The notes under the pieces are model-generated. The model saw only the letters and a list, made by a program, of their open reading frames with translations, was not told where the DNA came from and did not search any database. A DNA stretch of 64,000 nucleotides from Selaginella tamariscina (lineage: Eukaryota > Streptophyta > Lycopodiopsida > Selaginellales > Selaginellaceae): the NCBI GenBank assembly GCA_003024785.1, contig PUQB01000151.1, forward strand, positions 310,001 to 374,000. The letters are read 5' to 3'. Made by a program: the position numbers and the translations under genes. Below, one piece after another: positions 22,641-34,228 of this stretch; positions within the stretch are counted from its first letter, which is position 1, and each line of letters opens with the position of its first letter.

Positions 22641-23359
22641 TTATTGCTGAGGAGGACCTAGTTGTCAACCAAATACCAAGCAAGTAGACGGATTACCAAT
22701 AAAAGGAATTAATTAACTCTTTAGATGTGGCATACATACTTGGTCATAGTAACATGGATTCACCAACTATAAGGGTAGGCTTACCCTTAGGTGTGATGTA
22801 CCCCTACATGCTGAAAATTAGAGCAGCATAAAGGATGTGCCCTAACAACATAAGTTATGCTCATGCTGGTGGGGATGAAGGAACTAAAAACCTCTCAATC
22901 TCTAGTATGTTATCCCCACACATATCCTACTTAATTTATATGATTGGGGTTCCCTCCTTTGTTTTTACATTTTATGTCGCAGGCTGGCATGGAATTCTAG
23001 CCCCAATGCATTTACATTTGGTGAGTTTAACCTAATGACCAACCTACCCCTAAAACCGTACCTTGAAGGGGTTAGGGCAATCCTAGATGTTGACCGCATC
23101 AAAACCAACTGGAATCTATTCGTAACAAAAAACAAGAGAAGAATTTTCTAGAAATTACGTTTTAGCTTTGCTTAGAATTTGTTAAAGCCGCTAAACCATA
23201 CCAAGATTTCTCTAACCAAGTTAACTTCATTACTATGATGTCTCTTATTGCACTTAAAATATTATTAATCATAACCGTTAAATTTAACTATCAAAGATTC
23301 ATTTAGAAGTTTGATTATAAATTTTTAAGTTTTATGAAATTAATTATTAGCTATCGACT

Positions 23360-24346
23360 GTCATAGTTTTTACTATGACTCAACCCTTTACTTTGGGATT
23401 TGATTATTGTTACCTACCGAGTTGTGTGACAACCAACCAGGGTGTTTGTTGTGAGAAACAGCCCCGCTTAGTGCACTTAGGTGTTTAGGGGTAGTCCAGC
23501 CGGCTATCACTAAGTACCTCAAGAAACTCTAGGCGAAGGTAGTACTTACCCTTTAAAAAACTCTCCCCCAGTTTGACGTTGCAAAGATAGGTTTTCCGTT
23601 AAATATAACTTGTCAAAAAGGGTTAGGACACCCCTAAGGTTGATCTGCCCTAACCCCACACTCTAATACCCCCCCCCTAGGGGTTAGGTTTAGGGTTAGG
23701 TTAGGACAACCATTTTCTCTAAGGGTTGGCATTTCCATGCCAACCCACTTACTCATTTAGGTAAACAGGGGAGGGAGGGGGGGGGGGGGGGGGCGTCACA
23801 TAAATAAGATAAAGTATATGTAGTGAGGCTTCTTGGGTTCAAAAGAGAGCTCATTAACCTCCTACTGATGCAAGCTAAGCTTGTGTCGTCAAGGTGCAAC
23901 CTGCCATTGTGCCGCCAAAACTTCCACACGACAGGGGTACAACCCACCCTAGGGTTAGACTATCCTTATTATTGGCAGGATCTTGCCTTTGAGATAGGAG
24001 CATGTCACTTCCAAGGAGTTAGTCAGATTCCTTAGTCTGAAAACCTGCTCGCAAGCTTAAAGGCATTGCCCGAGTTCACGTTCTGCAAAACTAGTGGTTG
24101 AGGCCTTGCTCCGGCCGCCTCAACCACGCCAAGCTAGGAACGACACCTAAAGCTCGGCTAGTCAGTGTATCCTAATTCACAAGGTGAGTCTCGCTCGTGG
24201 ACTTAGTCAGTTGAGGGTTTGAGTTCTTAGGGCTTGGGTTCCTAATACGGGTTATTTTACCAGATTCCGTGGGGTTTCCAGAGAGGGGATTCCAGGGTTG
24301 GCACCTAGCAAGCTGCCTTTGTGGCACTAGGTAAAAACTCTGACAT
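23360..24346 (-). repeat. Inverted (left) arm, unit 2
   Basis: Starts with the hairpin GTCATAGTTTTTACTATGAC and ends at CTCTGACAT. The (G)n run near 23776 is longer than in unit 1. Confidence 0.72.
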
Positions 24347-24953
24347 CGACGGTGCTAATGAGGCTCCTCATAGTGGAACAAGTATGGGGCTTATCAAAAA
24401 ACTCTAAATGCAGACAAAGCAAATTGTTGTAAGGCACAAGCTTCTGTTATTGTTAAGAGGTGTGCTACTTTAAAAGAAAATGAATTAACTACTAAATTGC
24501 TATCAAGTTGCAAATGTGGTGAGTATCCTAGTGAAAGTACCATGAGACATTCTATTTCTCAAGATATCAGTGTAATAAATAATCTTTCTAATGGATTCTC
24601 TCAAGAAGGAAGAATAGATTTCATTAGGAATATACTTAATGCTAGGGCTTAGCTAATGCAAAACCTCCAAAACTAGATAGAGGTGCTAGTGAGATCTAGC
24701 AAAATCTTTTTTCTAATTTGAATATTGTCAAATGAGGAAGATCAAATGATCATTTTAATAAATCAACAAGTTTAGCTATGGTGATTAGTACAAATCCGTA
24801 AATCTTAGTAGAATTTCTGGAACATTAGGCACTAATACGCATAATCTTAGTATGGCAAGTGCAAGAAGACAAAAAGTTGAACATGATGGATCTTGGACAA
24901 TTACAAAAAGAAGACAATGGTTAGATACAATTTTAGAGATGTTAAGGCACTAA
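24347..24953 (+). pseudogene. Decayed ORF between the arms, unit 2
   Basis: Same breaks as at 8020-8626. It contains the empty retrotransposon target GATTAGTACAAATCC (ATTAG at 24784-24788). Confidence 0.4.
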
Positions 24954-25213
24954 TTTGTGCATTTTAGAAAGAGAAAGAAGAGTGTCTCCTAACAAGAAGT
25001 ATGTAATGAAAGTGCCTAGCAGGATTATAATGCAACAAAGCATCCTCTTTATTATTTGGAAATTACTTAAGTTAGATTAAATTTACATATACCTATTATC
25101 AATGTTTAGTTTGTCTTATGTTTTCTCATTTGTATATATTATTAGGATTAGGCTGTATTGTCTATGCAAGCTTCATGTTTAAATCTCATAAGTAGCATAT
25201 TTTAGCTTTGTGT

Positions 25214-25440
25214 GGTTTCTGTAGGTGAACATGTGGAAGGATCATTGACACGCGCATCCATGCAGACAAACAAGAACAACTATATTGTATGTCTAGCGAG
25301 GGGCCACGTCCGGAGGCGTGGGGTGGTTCCCTACCCGTATGGTGCCCTTCTCGGGTGTGCCTCCTCCTTCCACAGCCTCCTTCCCTCCAGGGTGGGAATG
25401 TGCCACAGAGGCCGTTGTGGAGGTTCGTCTGGTTACAACC
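25214..25440 (+). rRNA. 18S 3' end plus partial ITS1 relic, unit 2
   Basis: Shares the three 18S substitutions of unit 1, so the decay predates amplification of units 1-3. Confidence 0.8.
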
Positions 25441-26007
25441 ACTCAATAACTAACACAAACACAAACACACACACAATGGGCGTATGGAATATGAGATATG
25501 TCGTGATGTATATAGCTGAACTCTAATCTTTTGCAAGCTTTTAAAAAGACATGACAACTTTAATTTATCTATCCACTTAGAATATACTTAGACATTATTT
25601 ATTTGCCTATAGTTATAATTAACTAGGTAGATGTTATCTTATAAAGATAATATTATTAATTTACATAGACAAATAAATTAGTACCACCAATTTATACAAT
25701 AAGACATGATACTTACAAGATGAAAGAAAACTTACTAGAACACTAGGAGACCATATTAGTAGTTATATCAATGGCATCTAGGTGGATTCTATGTGGATAA
25801 ATAACATCTAGGTGTATTCTAAGTAAATAAATAACATCTAGGTATATTCTACATGAATAAATGGCATCTACGTAGATAATATCAATATATCTATGTTCTT
25901 AAACGAAGTTTATAGAAGGAAAATCATTGAGAAGACATGTGTAAATAAGAATACAATACTATGTGCTCTAGTGTTATACGAAACTCAATGTACACGCAAT
26001 TGTATAA

Positions 26008-27669
26008 TGTCAGAGTTTTAACCCAAAGGGCCAACATGTGACAACACGTGGCTGCCAAATGGCCATCTGGCGTCATCACTATGTATGAACAACGCTAAGT
26101 CTTTCAAGATAACCCTAAGAGTCTAACTTAGAGGCCCAATTAGGCAGAAGACTTAGAGTCCTACCCTAAGTTCCTAGAATGACCATCCCCTGAACCCTAG
26201 AGGATAACCCGAGTAGATTTTAGGATCATGTACCAGTAAACCTAGACATGCTCATGCCCTAACCCACAAAGGAGATGTGTCTCACACATACCCCCATGAC
26301 AGAGCCAAGGCATTATCACTTAACCCTTGATGAATCACCCTCATTCGGGAGTACAACCCCTTTAGGGCGTCAAGGGGTACCATGAACCACGACTAACCCC
26401 TAAGGGTTTGAGTGGCCAAGTCATACCCTAGACCTAGGGTTAATACTTAATGAGGACATGAGTGTGCGCTGTAGGCAAACACGAATGTTCTACTAAGCTA
26501 GGTTTGGATAACCCTAAGTACATGACCTTGCGAGTGTTTTATGATAGGGCTTTTGCTAATGAGCTTAAGTTGTTCAACCCTTAAATCCTAAGAAGAACAC
26601 CCCCTAGCTAGGTGTGCCAAAGCACATCTAGTTACGAGACCTAACCTCTCTTGAGCGGATGCCCAAGGTTTAGCACCTTAATGCGAACACAAGCATGTAT
26701 GTTTACTAGGATATCCAACCCTTGGTGACAAACCCATGACACGACCCCAAAGGGCGTGCCTCAGGCGTTGTATCATATGACTTCTAACCCAGTGTCACAT
26801 CTCCATGTGACACTGCCTTCCACAATGGGGTTATCATGCCATAACCCTTAGATTTAAGAGTTGCACCAAGTGCCACAAACGTGGCTCTTAAATGCCAACT
26901 CTAGACCCCTTTAGTGAACCTTTAGGAACTATGTAATGTGAACCAACAAGATCCCACACCCACAGTTGGACATGAATGTGCCTTGCTTGGCCATGAGTGT
27001 TACACCTAGCTTGACGTGGAGGAGGAGGCTGGAGACTAACCTCTGCCTCTTGGAACGTGCATTCCCACAAGACCTCCCAGGCATGGATTCACCAACGTTA
27101 AGGGTAAGCTACCCCAAAGGTGGGACGTACCCCTATCATCTGGAAGTTAGGGCGGCACGATAGAGGGTTGTGTTTTGACGACACAAGCTAGTGCTTGCAT
27201 CAGGAGAAGAGTAACGAGCTCAATCATGAACCCAAGAACCCTCACTCCTACATACTCTATCTTATTTATGTGACGGAGCCCCCTCCCCCTCTTTTCCTTA
27301 ATGTGTTTAACTTAGCCTAACTTTAACCCTAAAACCCTACCCAAAGGGGTGGGGGTTTTTAGGGCGTGGGTTAGGGAAACCCTAGGGGTGTTCCTAACCC
27401 GTAAACACGCTAAACTCATTTACATTAACCAATCAGCCTAACTAGGACATCAAAATTGGGGGTGGGTTTCTAAAAGGTAAGTTTTAGCTTCGCTTAGAGT
27501 TTCTTACAAATACTTAATGACACCTGGCCGGACCATCATTAGATACCCAAGTGCATTAAGCGAGCATGTTTCCTACTACATCTAAGGTCCATCAACATAG
27601 TACAATAGGTAACAACATCAACATCCAAAATAAAGGGTCGAGTTATAATAAAAACTATGACACATAGTT
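26008..27669 (+). repeat. Right arm of the GGTTAGG-rich repeat, unit 2
   Basis: Counterpart of 9682-11345, with a few one-base differences. Confidence 0.7.
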
Positions 27670-29436
27670 TGTATTGAAGAATTGAATAGATTGAAAGATT
27701 GAGTTCATCATTGAGTTTTATTCAAGCCTTTTATGTCAAAAACCTCCAAGTTCAAATTGCCATGGTAGGAGTTGCTTAATTAATGGATTGTCAACATTTG
27801 ACTATAAAGACATAGGAAGGAACAAAAATGGTAAAAGCATCACACGTATTCAATTAGAAGAGAAGATGATGTCAAAGTCAAAGTTCTTGTGTAACTTTTA
27901 AGATTACATTAAGGACTTCATCCCTCATGCTTAAAGCATTTAAGTCTTACACAGGAATTTCAAAAATCTATTCATTTAGAATTCAAGATGAGATATAATC
28001 ATTACATTGGAATACTCAACAAATTATTGTGTTTATACACATGTCATCTCCCTGTATAGGTTGTAGTCTTAGATGAAAATGATTTCTTAAGGTGTTAAGA
28101 TAATGCCTTAACTTTGTAACAGGGTATGTGTTTCCTTGGTGGGGTTGGGGCACGAGCCTTTCTAGTCTCATATGGCATGTATCCATGTTTGTTCCCATGT
28201 CTGCTCAAGTTGTCTTTTAAGGTTTGGATATAGGTATTTAAGGTGAAACTTTAAGTCTTTTGTTTACTTGGGCATTTGAGTTGGACTCTCGGGGTCACCT
28301 TAGAAGACTTAGCATTGGTCACACTTGATAATGATACAAAATGACCACTTAGTAATTATATATTGTCACATGTTGACCTTTCGGGTTAAAACATTAATAA
28401 AGAATATTTAGTTTGCTTTTAAATTTAACAAATTAAACTACAATAATTAAACTTCATATAAAGTCCCATGGTTTATAACACTTTCTGATCCATATTTCTT
28501 ATAAAAATTTATAAGCTTGGTTATACTTAACCATGGGTTGTTCTCAATTAAAGTGGTAGGCAAGATGAAAATTTATATATATATAGCTTATGTATATATC
28601 ATTGAAAAGCAATGGGAGAACTAATATAAAACAATGACAATATTAAGATGTCTCAAATATCTTTTGAGAAATTAGTAAATCTTTCAATTTTCTTTTGAGA
28701 TTCTAGTTTAACAAAAACTTATAAAGACTAATAATAGTTTATGTAATATAAGAGTTTGATTCCTAATATATTATTTATACATAAAATGCTAGTTTACAAT
28801 AATAATTACTCTTTAATTAAAATTTAAAATATTTATTCTTACACAACAATCGTTTTACTTACACATGATTACTTACTCATGATATATAATTAAAACTTTT
28901 CACATTTAGAATAATAAATAAGTAACATAATTTTCTTTTTCTCACACACTCAATAGTTCTAGTAACATGTTTCAATATTGAGCTGTGTTTTGCTTTTAAT
29001 TTTCCATAAACACATCACTTTAAACAACTTTGAGGAGATGTATCTACTTAACTACTCTAGGAAAACAAACTAATATGTATCTCATCTCTATATAATTAAT
29101 TAGAGAGAGAGGGAGTCTATGTTTGTGCTTGTGTGGGGTATGTGTTTTATGATCTAGGCTATGTAATAAAATAATAATAATACACATATAATATCTAGTA
29201 TATTAATACAAAGTAAATAAGATATTTCTAATAATTAAGGGCCAACTCGTTTTTGAAAGGATTCTGATCACAAAAAATATATAACATATATTAGGTTTAA
29301 ATGTCTCCATTTTTGAAAAACCCTAAATGCCCCAAACCCTAAAACAGAGAATAATATTCGAAGAACCCGGTGAATATTACAGACTCGTTACATCGCGAAG
29401 TTACCACTAGGGGAGAATATGCTCGAATGTAGGGCC

Positions 29437-29446
29437 TTTTATATAG
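29437..29446 (+). promoter_or_regulatory. TATA box of the zinc-ribbon gene (unit 2)
   Basis: TTTTATATAG, 47 bp before the ATG. Telo-box-like AAACCCTAAA motifs lie at about 29317-29345. Confidence 0.55.
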
Positions 29447-29492
29447 TTTAGGTCAAGTTCATTTCTCGTCTCATTTGCACTCACGGGTAAAG

Positions 29493-30233
29493 ATGGAGAT
29501 GGTGTATAATAAAAATTACGCCCGCCCACAGTGGTATGACGATGCCCTCCTGATGATGTCCATAGAGAGGCAACACTCCCCCAAGGGTGTTGTGTGTCCC
29601 GCAGCAAAAGACGATCCCCAATTGGGGCATCACGAGAGAAGGGCAGATGCCCAATTCGGGCACAGCAATACCCAAGTGAGGGCCTCTGGGAAGAGGAGAT
29701 CCCCAGACGAAACTACTATCCGGGCGACTAAGAAGAGGAAGGAGGTAGCATCTGCTGAAGACGAGGCGCTAGAGGAGTTCTTGGTGGAGTTTCTTGAGGA
29801 AAAAAATGAGAATATGCACAAGGACGAGGAACTAGAGGAATTCCTGAAAGAGTTCCTTGAGGAAGGAAATGAAGATATGCCCAAGGATGAGGAACTAGAG
29901 GAGGTCCTGATGAATGAATTACTTAGGGAGGATAAAGAGGAGTTAGGGAAGAATCTAAGCCCTGAGGAGTACTACTACACAGTTAGTAATCTGAGCAAGG
30001 AGAGGCGCAAAGACAAGAAATTGCTGAGATCCATGTTACCTGATAGAACACCTTGCTGTAAATGTGGGAGTAGCTCCAGTTGGAACGACTTCAATGGGGA
30101 AATCTCGCCCAGGTATCTGTGCCGTCGATGCAACATAAAGTTTACATACGGCAAGCAGTATAAGCCGCGGAAACCCAGGGGTGAGTGCTCGTCATTCAGT
30201 TCTAAGAAGAAAAACATGACAAAGAGATCTTGA
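29493..30233 (+). CDS. Acidic-repeat zinc-ribbon nuclear protein, 246 aa, family not recognised
   Basis: Start chosen at ATGGAGATGGTG, the first ATG after the TATA box; the frame can be extended only by non-ATG codons. Single exon. Residues 67-84 are a bipartite-type nuclear signal (GKRRS ... KKRKE). Residues 90-152 are three imperfect 21-22-residue acidic repeats (DEALEEFLVEFLEEKNENMHK, then DEELEEFLKEFLEEGNEDMP-K, then DEELEEVLM...). Residues 188-213 form a CX2C-X18-CX2C zinc ribbon (CCKCGSSSSW ... PRYLCRRC) followed by a basic tail (KPRKPRG, SKKKNMTKRS). PRYLC-x2-C recalls Dof-type fingers and also transposase-type zinc ribbons, but the spacing is shorter than in Dof (18 against 21), so I do not assign either. 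Layout suggests a nuclear DNA-binding protein with an acidic region; this is inference. The gene converges on the LRR gene ~1 kb downstream. Confidence 0.75.
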   Translation: MEMVYNKNYARPQWYDDALLMMSIERQHSPKGVVCPAAKDDPQLGHHERRADAQFGHSNTQVRASGKRRSPDETTIRATKKRKEVASAEDEALEEFLVEFLEEKNENMHKDEELEEFLKEFLEEGNEDMPKDEELEEVLMNELLREDKEELGKNLSPEEYYYTVSNLSKERRKDKKLLRSMLPDRTPCCKCGSSSSWNDFNGEISPRYLCRRCNIKFTYGKQYKPRKPRGECSSFSSKKKNMTKRS

Positions 30234-30453
30234 AGTCATTATTTAATTTAATATTCCAAAGTTTTATAATTGTTAATTTTCTGGTTAATTTTTGTAATTT
30301 AAAATGTTCAAAAGCATTTGAATGATATTATTAATTTGTTATTAGATATAATAAGTGTGTATATAACATATAGCGTGTGAGTATGTATGAATATATATAT
30401 AACTTGCCTCTCTAACATTCAGGATTTTAAAATTCTTCACTTTAATATGACAC

Positions 30454-30513
<60 letters not shown>

Positions 30514-31030
30514 TCTGCATACAAAGAATTTTATATACACATAAATAAGTAACATAAACGACACATCGGTTTATATTCAGATATATCACAAGTAAGCAAA
30601 AATATTAATCATACGGTATTATTACACATAAGAGAATGTATCTTTTTTATTTTAAAATATTTGTTACATGGTTTTAAATTAATTTAAAATATTGTAATTA
30701 GATATATTATATTGTATATATTACATTTACATTTTATTAGTTTTGAAATTAAATTTGTAAATTATAAATTTATATATTTTAATTTTAATTTTAAAAATAA
30801 CAATGAGATTTTCGTGTTTAAATATAAATCTTTCTGTACATATATACAGTTACATTCCAACATCAAGCTTGCTTTCATTATTATTCCTTAAATGAAATTA
30901 AGATTAAAATAAAATCTAAATCATTCAATTAATATATATATAAAGTTATATTGCTCAAAAAATTAAGTTGCACTGTGGAACAATTTGAAAATATACGGCC
31001 TTTATTAAGTATTTCATTTATTTCATTCCT

Positions 31031-31065
<35 letters not shown>

Positions 31066-31292
31066 TCTGTGATCTATCTAAATATAAATCATTAATAGGA
31101 GTAACCACCTTATTTAAATTTAAACAAAATTAAGTACATTCTCTTTTATTTTAATACGATGTAACATAGTGCTATATATGTATAATGTAAACACACACAC
31201 ACCACACACACACTATGTTGCATAGCATTCATTTTTAACTAAAAACACTGTGGAAACTATATCTAATAATTAATCCATTATCTAATTAATCA
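30234..31292. other. AT-rich spacer between convergent genes, unit 2
   Basis: (TA)n(GA)n at about 30453-30508, (TA)n at 31033-31061 and (CA)n at 31192-31213; no gene seen. Confidence 0.7.
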
Positions 31293-34018
31293 TTACAAAT
31301 CTCTACCGTGCAAAGCACCATCGCTTTTGACACGTTGCATACCTTGAAGCCGTCCAATCTCCACATTATTATTCTTAATCTGCTGATAACCTCCTCTTAA
31401 CGATTCTTTGCGATTTGAACTTATCTTCTTGCCTTTGCTGTCTAAACATTTTTTTAAATAATAAAGAAAACATTAAATTTAATTCCTTAATTATATTATA
31501 TTACTACAATATTAATAACATTTAAGATTCACATTTATGAAACGTGTATGTGCGATATACACATACGTGCGTGCGTGTGTTCTTTATACTTACTAGGTAA
31601 ATTATGAGGAGAATGCCGGCTGGTAGAACTTGCCATTAGCGACCTCGCAATAGGATCCCGTGACGAAGTTCCACCTTCAAATAAGAGGATTCTATTAATC
31701 TTTCTCTCCCTTTTAATAATAAATATATGTAGTTAATATTATACAATAGGTATAATTGTATTAAACTACGCATTATTATACCTTTAACAGGTTGATTATT
31801 GAGATAAACCAGATTAGGAGCAACACTGTTCATGAATCTCTTTAACTGTTCTTCTCCTATGTTAACAATCACAGCTGAAAACAAAATATAAATAAGATAT
31901 AACATTAAAGTACACATACAATGTGAATGTGTATGTATATACGTATTCACTTACGGTTTCCCACGAGATTAACGGCCATGAGGGAGGTATACGTGGAAGC
32001 AATCTGGCCGAGTGATTTTGTAGAAGAAAGCCTGTTGAAGCTTAACTCTAGAAATGCAAGCTTTGTAAGCCTGTGTAAGCCCTCTACTTCACTTATCTTA
32101 TTACACGCCAAATACAGTTCACGTATCGAACTACACTTCGATAGTCCTGTAAAATGTGTGTGTGTGTCAATATATGCATGTATGTGCGTGTCTCTCCCTC
32201 TCTCTCTATTTATCTGTATCAATATCAGTATGTGGATGTGTGTCTGTTCTTCTATACATCCACATAATGTAAGTATATACGTATTTCTGGTATGTTTATA
32301 TACAGCTAAATATATGGGTACATATATAAAGATCCTCTTGTGCACATACATGATGCGTATTTATGTGTATGCTTACACCGTCTCTTTCTCTCTCTACACA
32401 CACATGCATATATATATATATATATATATACCTTGGCCAATTCTAGATATACGGTTGTACGAGAGATTCAATGAACGTAGTCTAGTGAGCTCCCTGAGGC
32501 CTTCAATTACAGTTATCTTATTTCTCGATAAGTCCAATCTGTGAAGTCCTTTCGGAAGACTACCCGGTGTTATTCTCACTATAGAATAATTAAGGAAAAA
32601 AACATTAATACAACATAAGATATTAAATGAAAATACTATATGAAGTACTATAGCATAATATTATATAGTAATTATATACAGAGATAATGAACACACACAC
32701 ACAAACACATGTAGTTATAGATAGAGAGAGAGAGAGAGACATGTTTCTTTCCTACAGGACTATATGAGGCAGATATAAACAATCTATAATCTTAAGTCTT
32801 TTGAATGTATATATACATGCATAAAACACATTAAATTTAAGGTTAGCAAGCTTACCAATAGAGTTTGCCGAAAGTTTAAGCGTTTTGAGGTGTATAAACG
32901 TACTTAAACAAGGTATAACAGTCAAACCCATGCCACCCAGATGTGCAACACTGCCGTGAAGATCCAGCGATCGTAAGGCCGATTTGCATGCTCAATCTCT
33001 TTGTAATTTCCATTGGTCCGTGTTGCTGCTTATCAGAAGTATAACATTAGTTTAATCTTGACATCTTATACATTGTGCTATATACGTTATAGTATCAGAT
33101 TCATATACACCAGTAACATATAATTTTGTATGACATATTATGATATCGTAGAAAGTAATATGTCATACACTACGTACATATATAGACGAATAATATAGAT
33201 TATGAAATACCTTATGAATAAATTCCATGGGCATATACATATCCTTTCATATGGACACATAATACTGGATTTTGCAGTAGGTATGTATGCCTATGTAGAC
33301 CATGTAGATTATAGCACTTTTCCATATGTATGCTGGCATATACCGTTTCATATATACAGTATATACGATCGTAATGTATCACATTAAATACATGCATAAT
33401 GTAGATACAATATAACTTACAATGATACTCGGCATATATACATTCCAAAAGCACAGATACAACAAACAAACGTAGTGTACCTGCAGGAGTGGATGAGGAT
33501 TCGCCAGACGGCATCTCAATGTACGACTGAGATAAATTCTCAATACTTCTCACCCATTCTTCCACTCTTTTAAGGTCAGAATATTCACCATCATCATCGT
33601 CATAAGTATCAAAATCTGTCACTTTATCTTCTGCAAATCCAGACATGATATACTTAATTCGTATAATACATATATGTTGTTCGTACATATATGTATATCC
33701 TTATGTGTGTATGTATGTGTGTGTAATTTAAATACCTGGACAATGTTCCACTTCTTTGTCACGAATGCCATCCTGAAAATCAACTGCTTCCCCTGCGAAA
33801 CATTCGTGTAAGTCCCGAAGCTGTGTATATATATATATATAATATATATATATATATGAGTAACACCATATATAATGCATAAGATACACAAACACACAGA
33901 TACCGTTGTTGTTCTGGTCGCGATCAGTACTCGGACAGCTATCAGAGAAACCATGGTCCTCACAGTACATTCCCGGATCACTTAAATGCCCCGTTAAACT
34001 CTCGGTTTCTAGAGCCTC
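31293..34018 (-). pseudogene. LRR protein gene, units 2/3 copy, frameshift in exon d
   Basis: Exons a 33904-34018, b 33736-33792, c 33481-33630, d 32856-33025, e 32432-32578, f 31955-32146, g 31782-31874, h 31594-31674, i 31293-31441. All splice sites are kept. Exon d is 170 instead of 171 bases because a C is missing (GCCGATTTG for GCCGCATTTG, near 32981), which shifts the frame at the start of the first leucine-rich repeat. As unit 3 carries many such lone deletions, a consensus error is a real alternative. Confidence 0.75.
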
Positions 34019-34071
34019 CTGTCCTAGCACTGCTAAACATGAACATTATTTACCATATTATTATCACAAAG

Positions 34072-34154
34072 ACACACACACACACACACGCACGCACGCA
34101 ACTTAACATCAAATACTTATTGAATAAATATACAAATTTATAAACTGTACGAAC

Positions 34155-34228
<74 letters not shown>
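34072..34228. repeat. (CA)n - (CT)n - (TA)n microsatellite cluster, unit 3
   Basis: Same position between LRR exon a and the gypsy remnant as in units 1 and 2. Confidence 0.95.

Larger units (their letters stand above)
16314..32624. repeat. Tandem unit 2 of the ~16.3-kb array
   Basis: Near-identical to unit 1 over its whole length. It carries the only LRR gene copy whose nine recognised exons all remain in frame (its 5' half, joined to the 3' half in unit 1) and an intact zinc-ribbon gene. MITE present; full-length LTR retrotransposon absent. Confidence 0.97.

Noticed and set aside
30058..30170. Assignment of the zinc ribbon as a Dof transcription factor
   Set aside because: The CX2C pairs and PRYLC are suggestive, but the loop is 18 rather than 21 residues and the conserved Dof loop and following RRYWTxGG block are not present.
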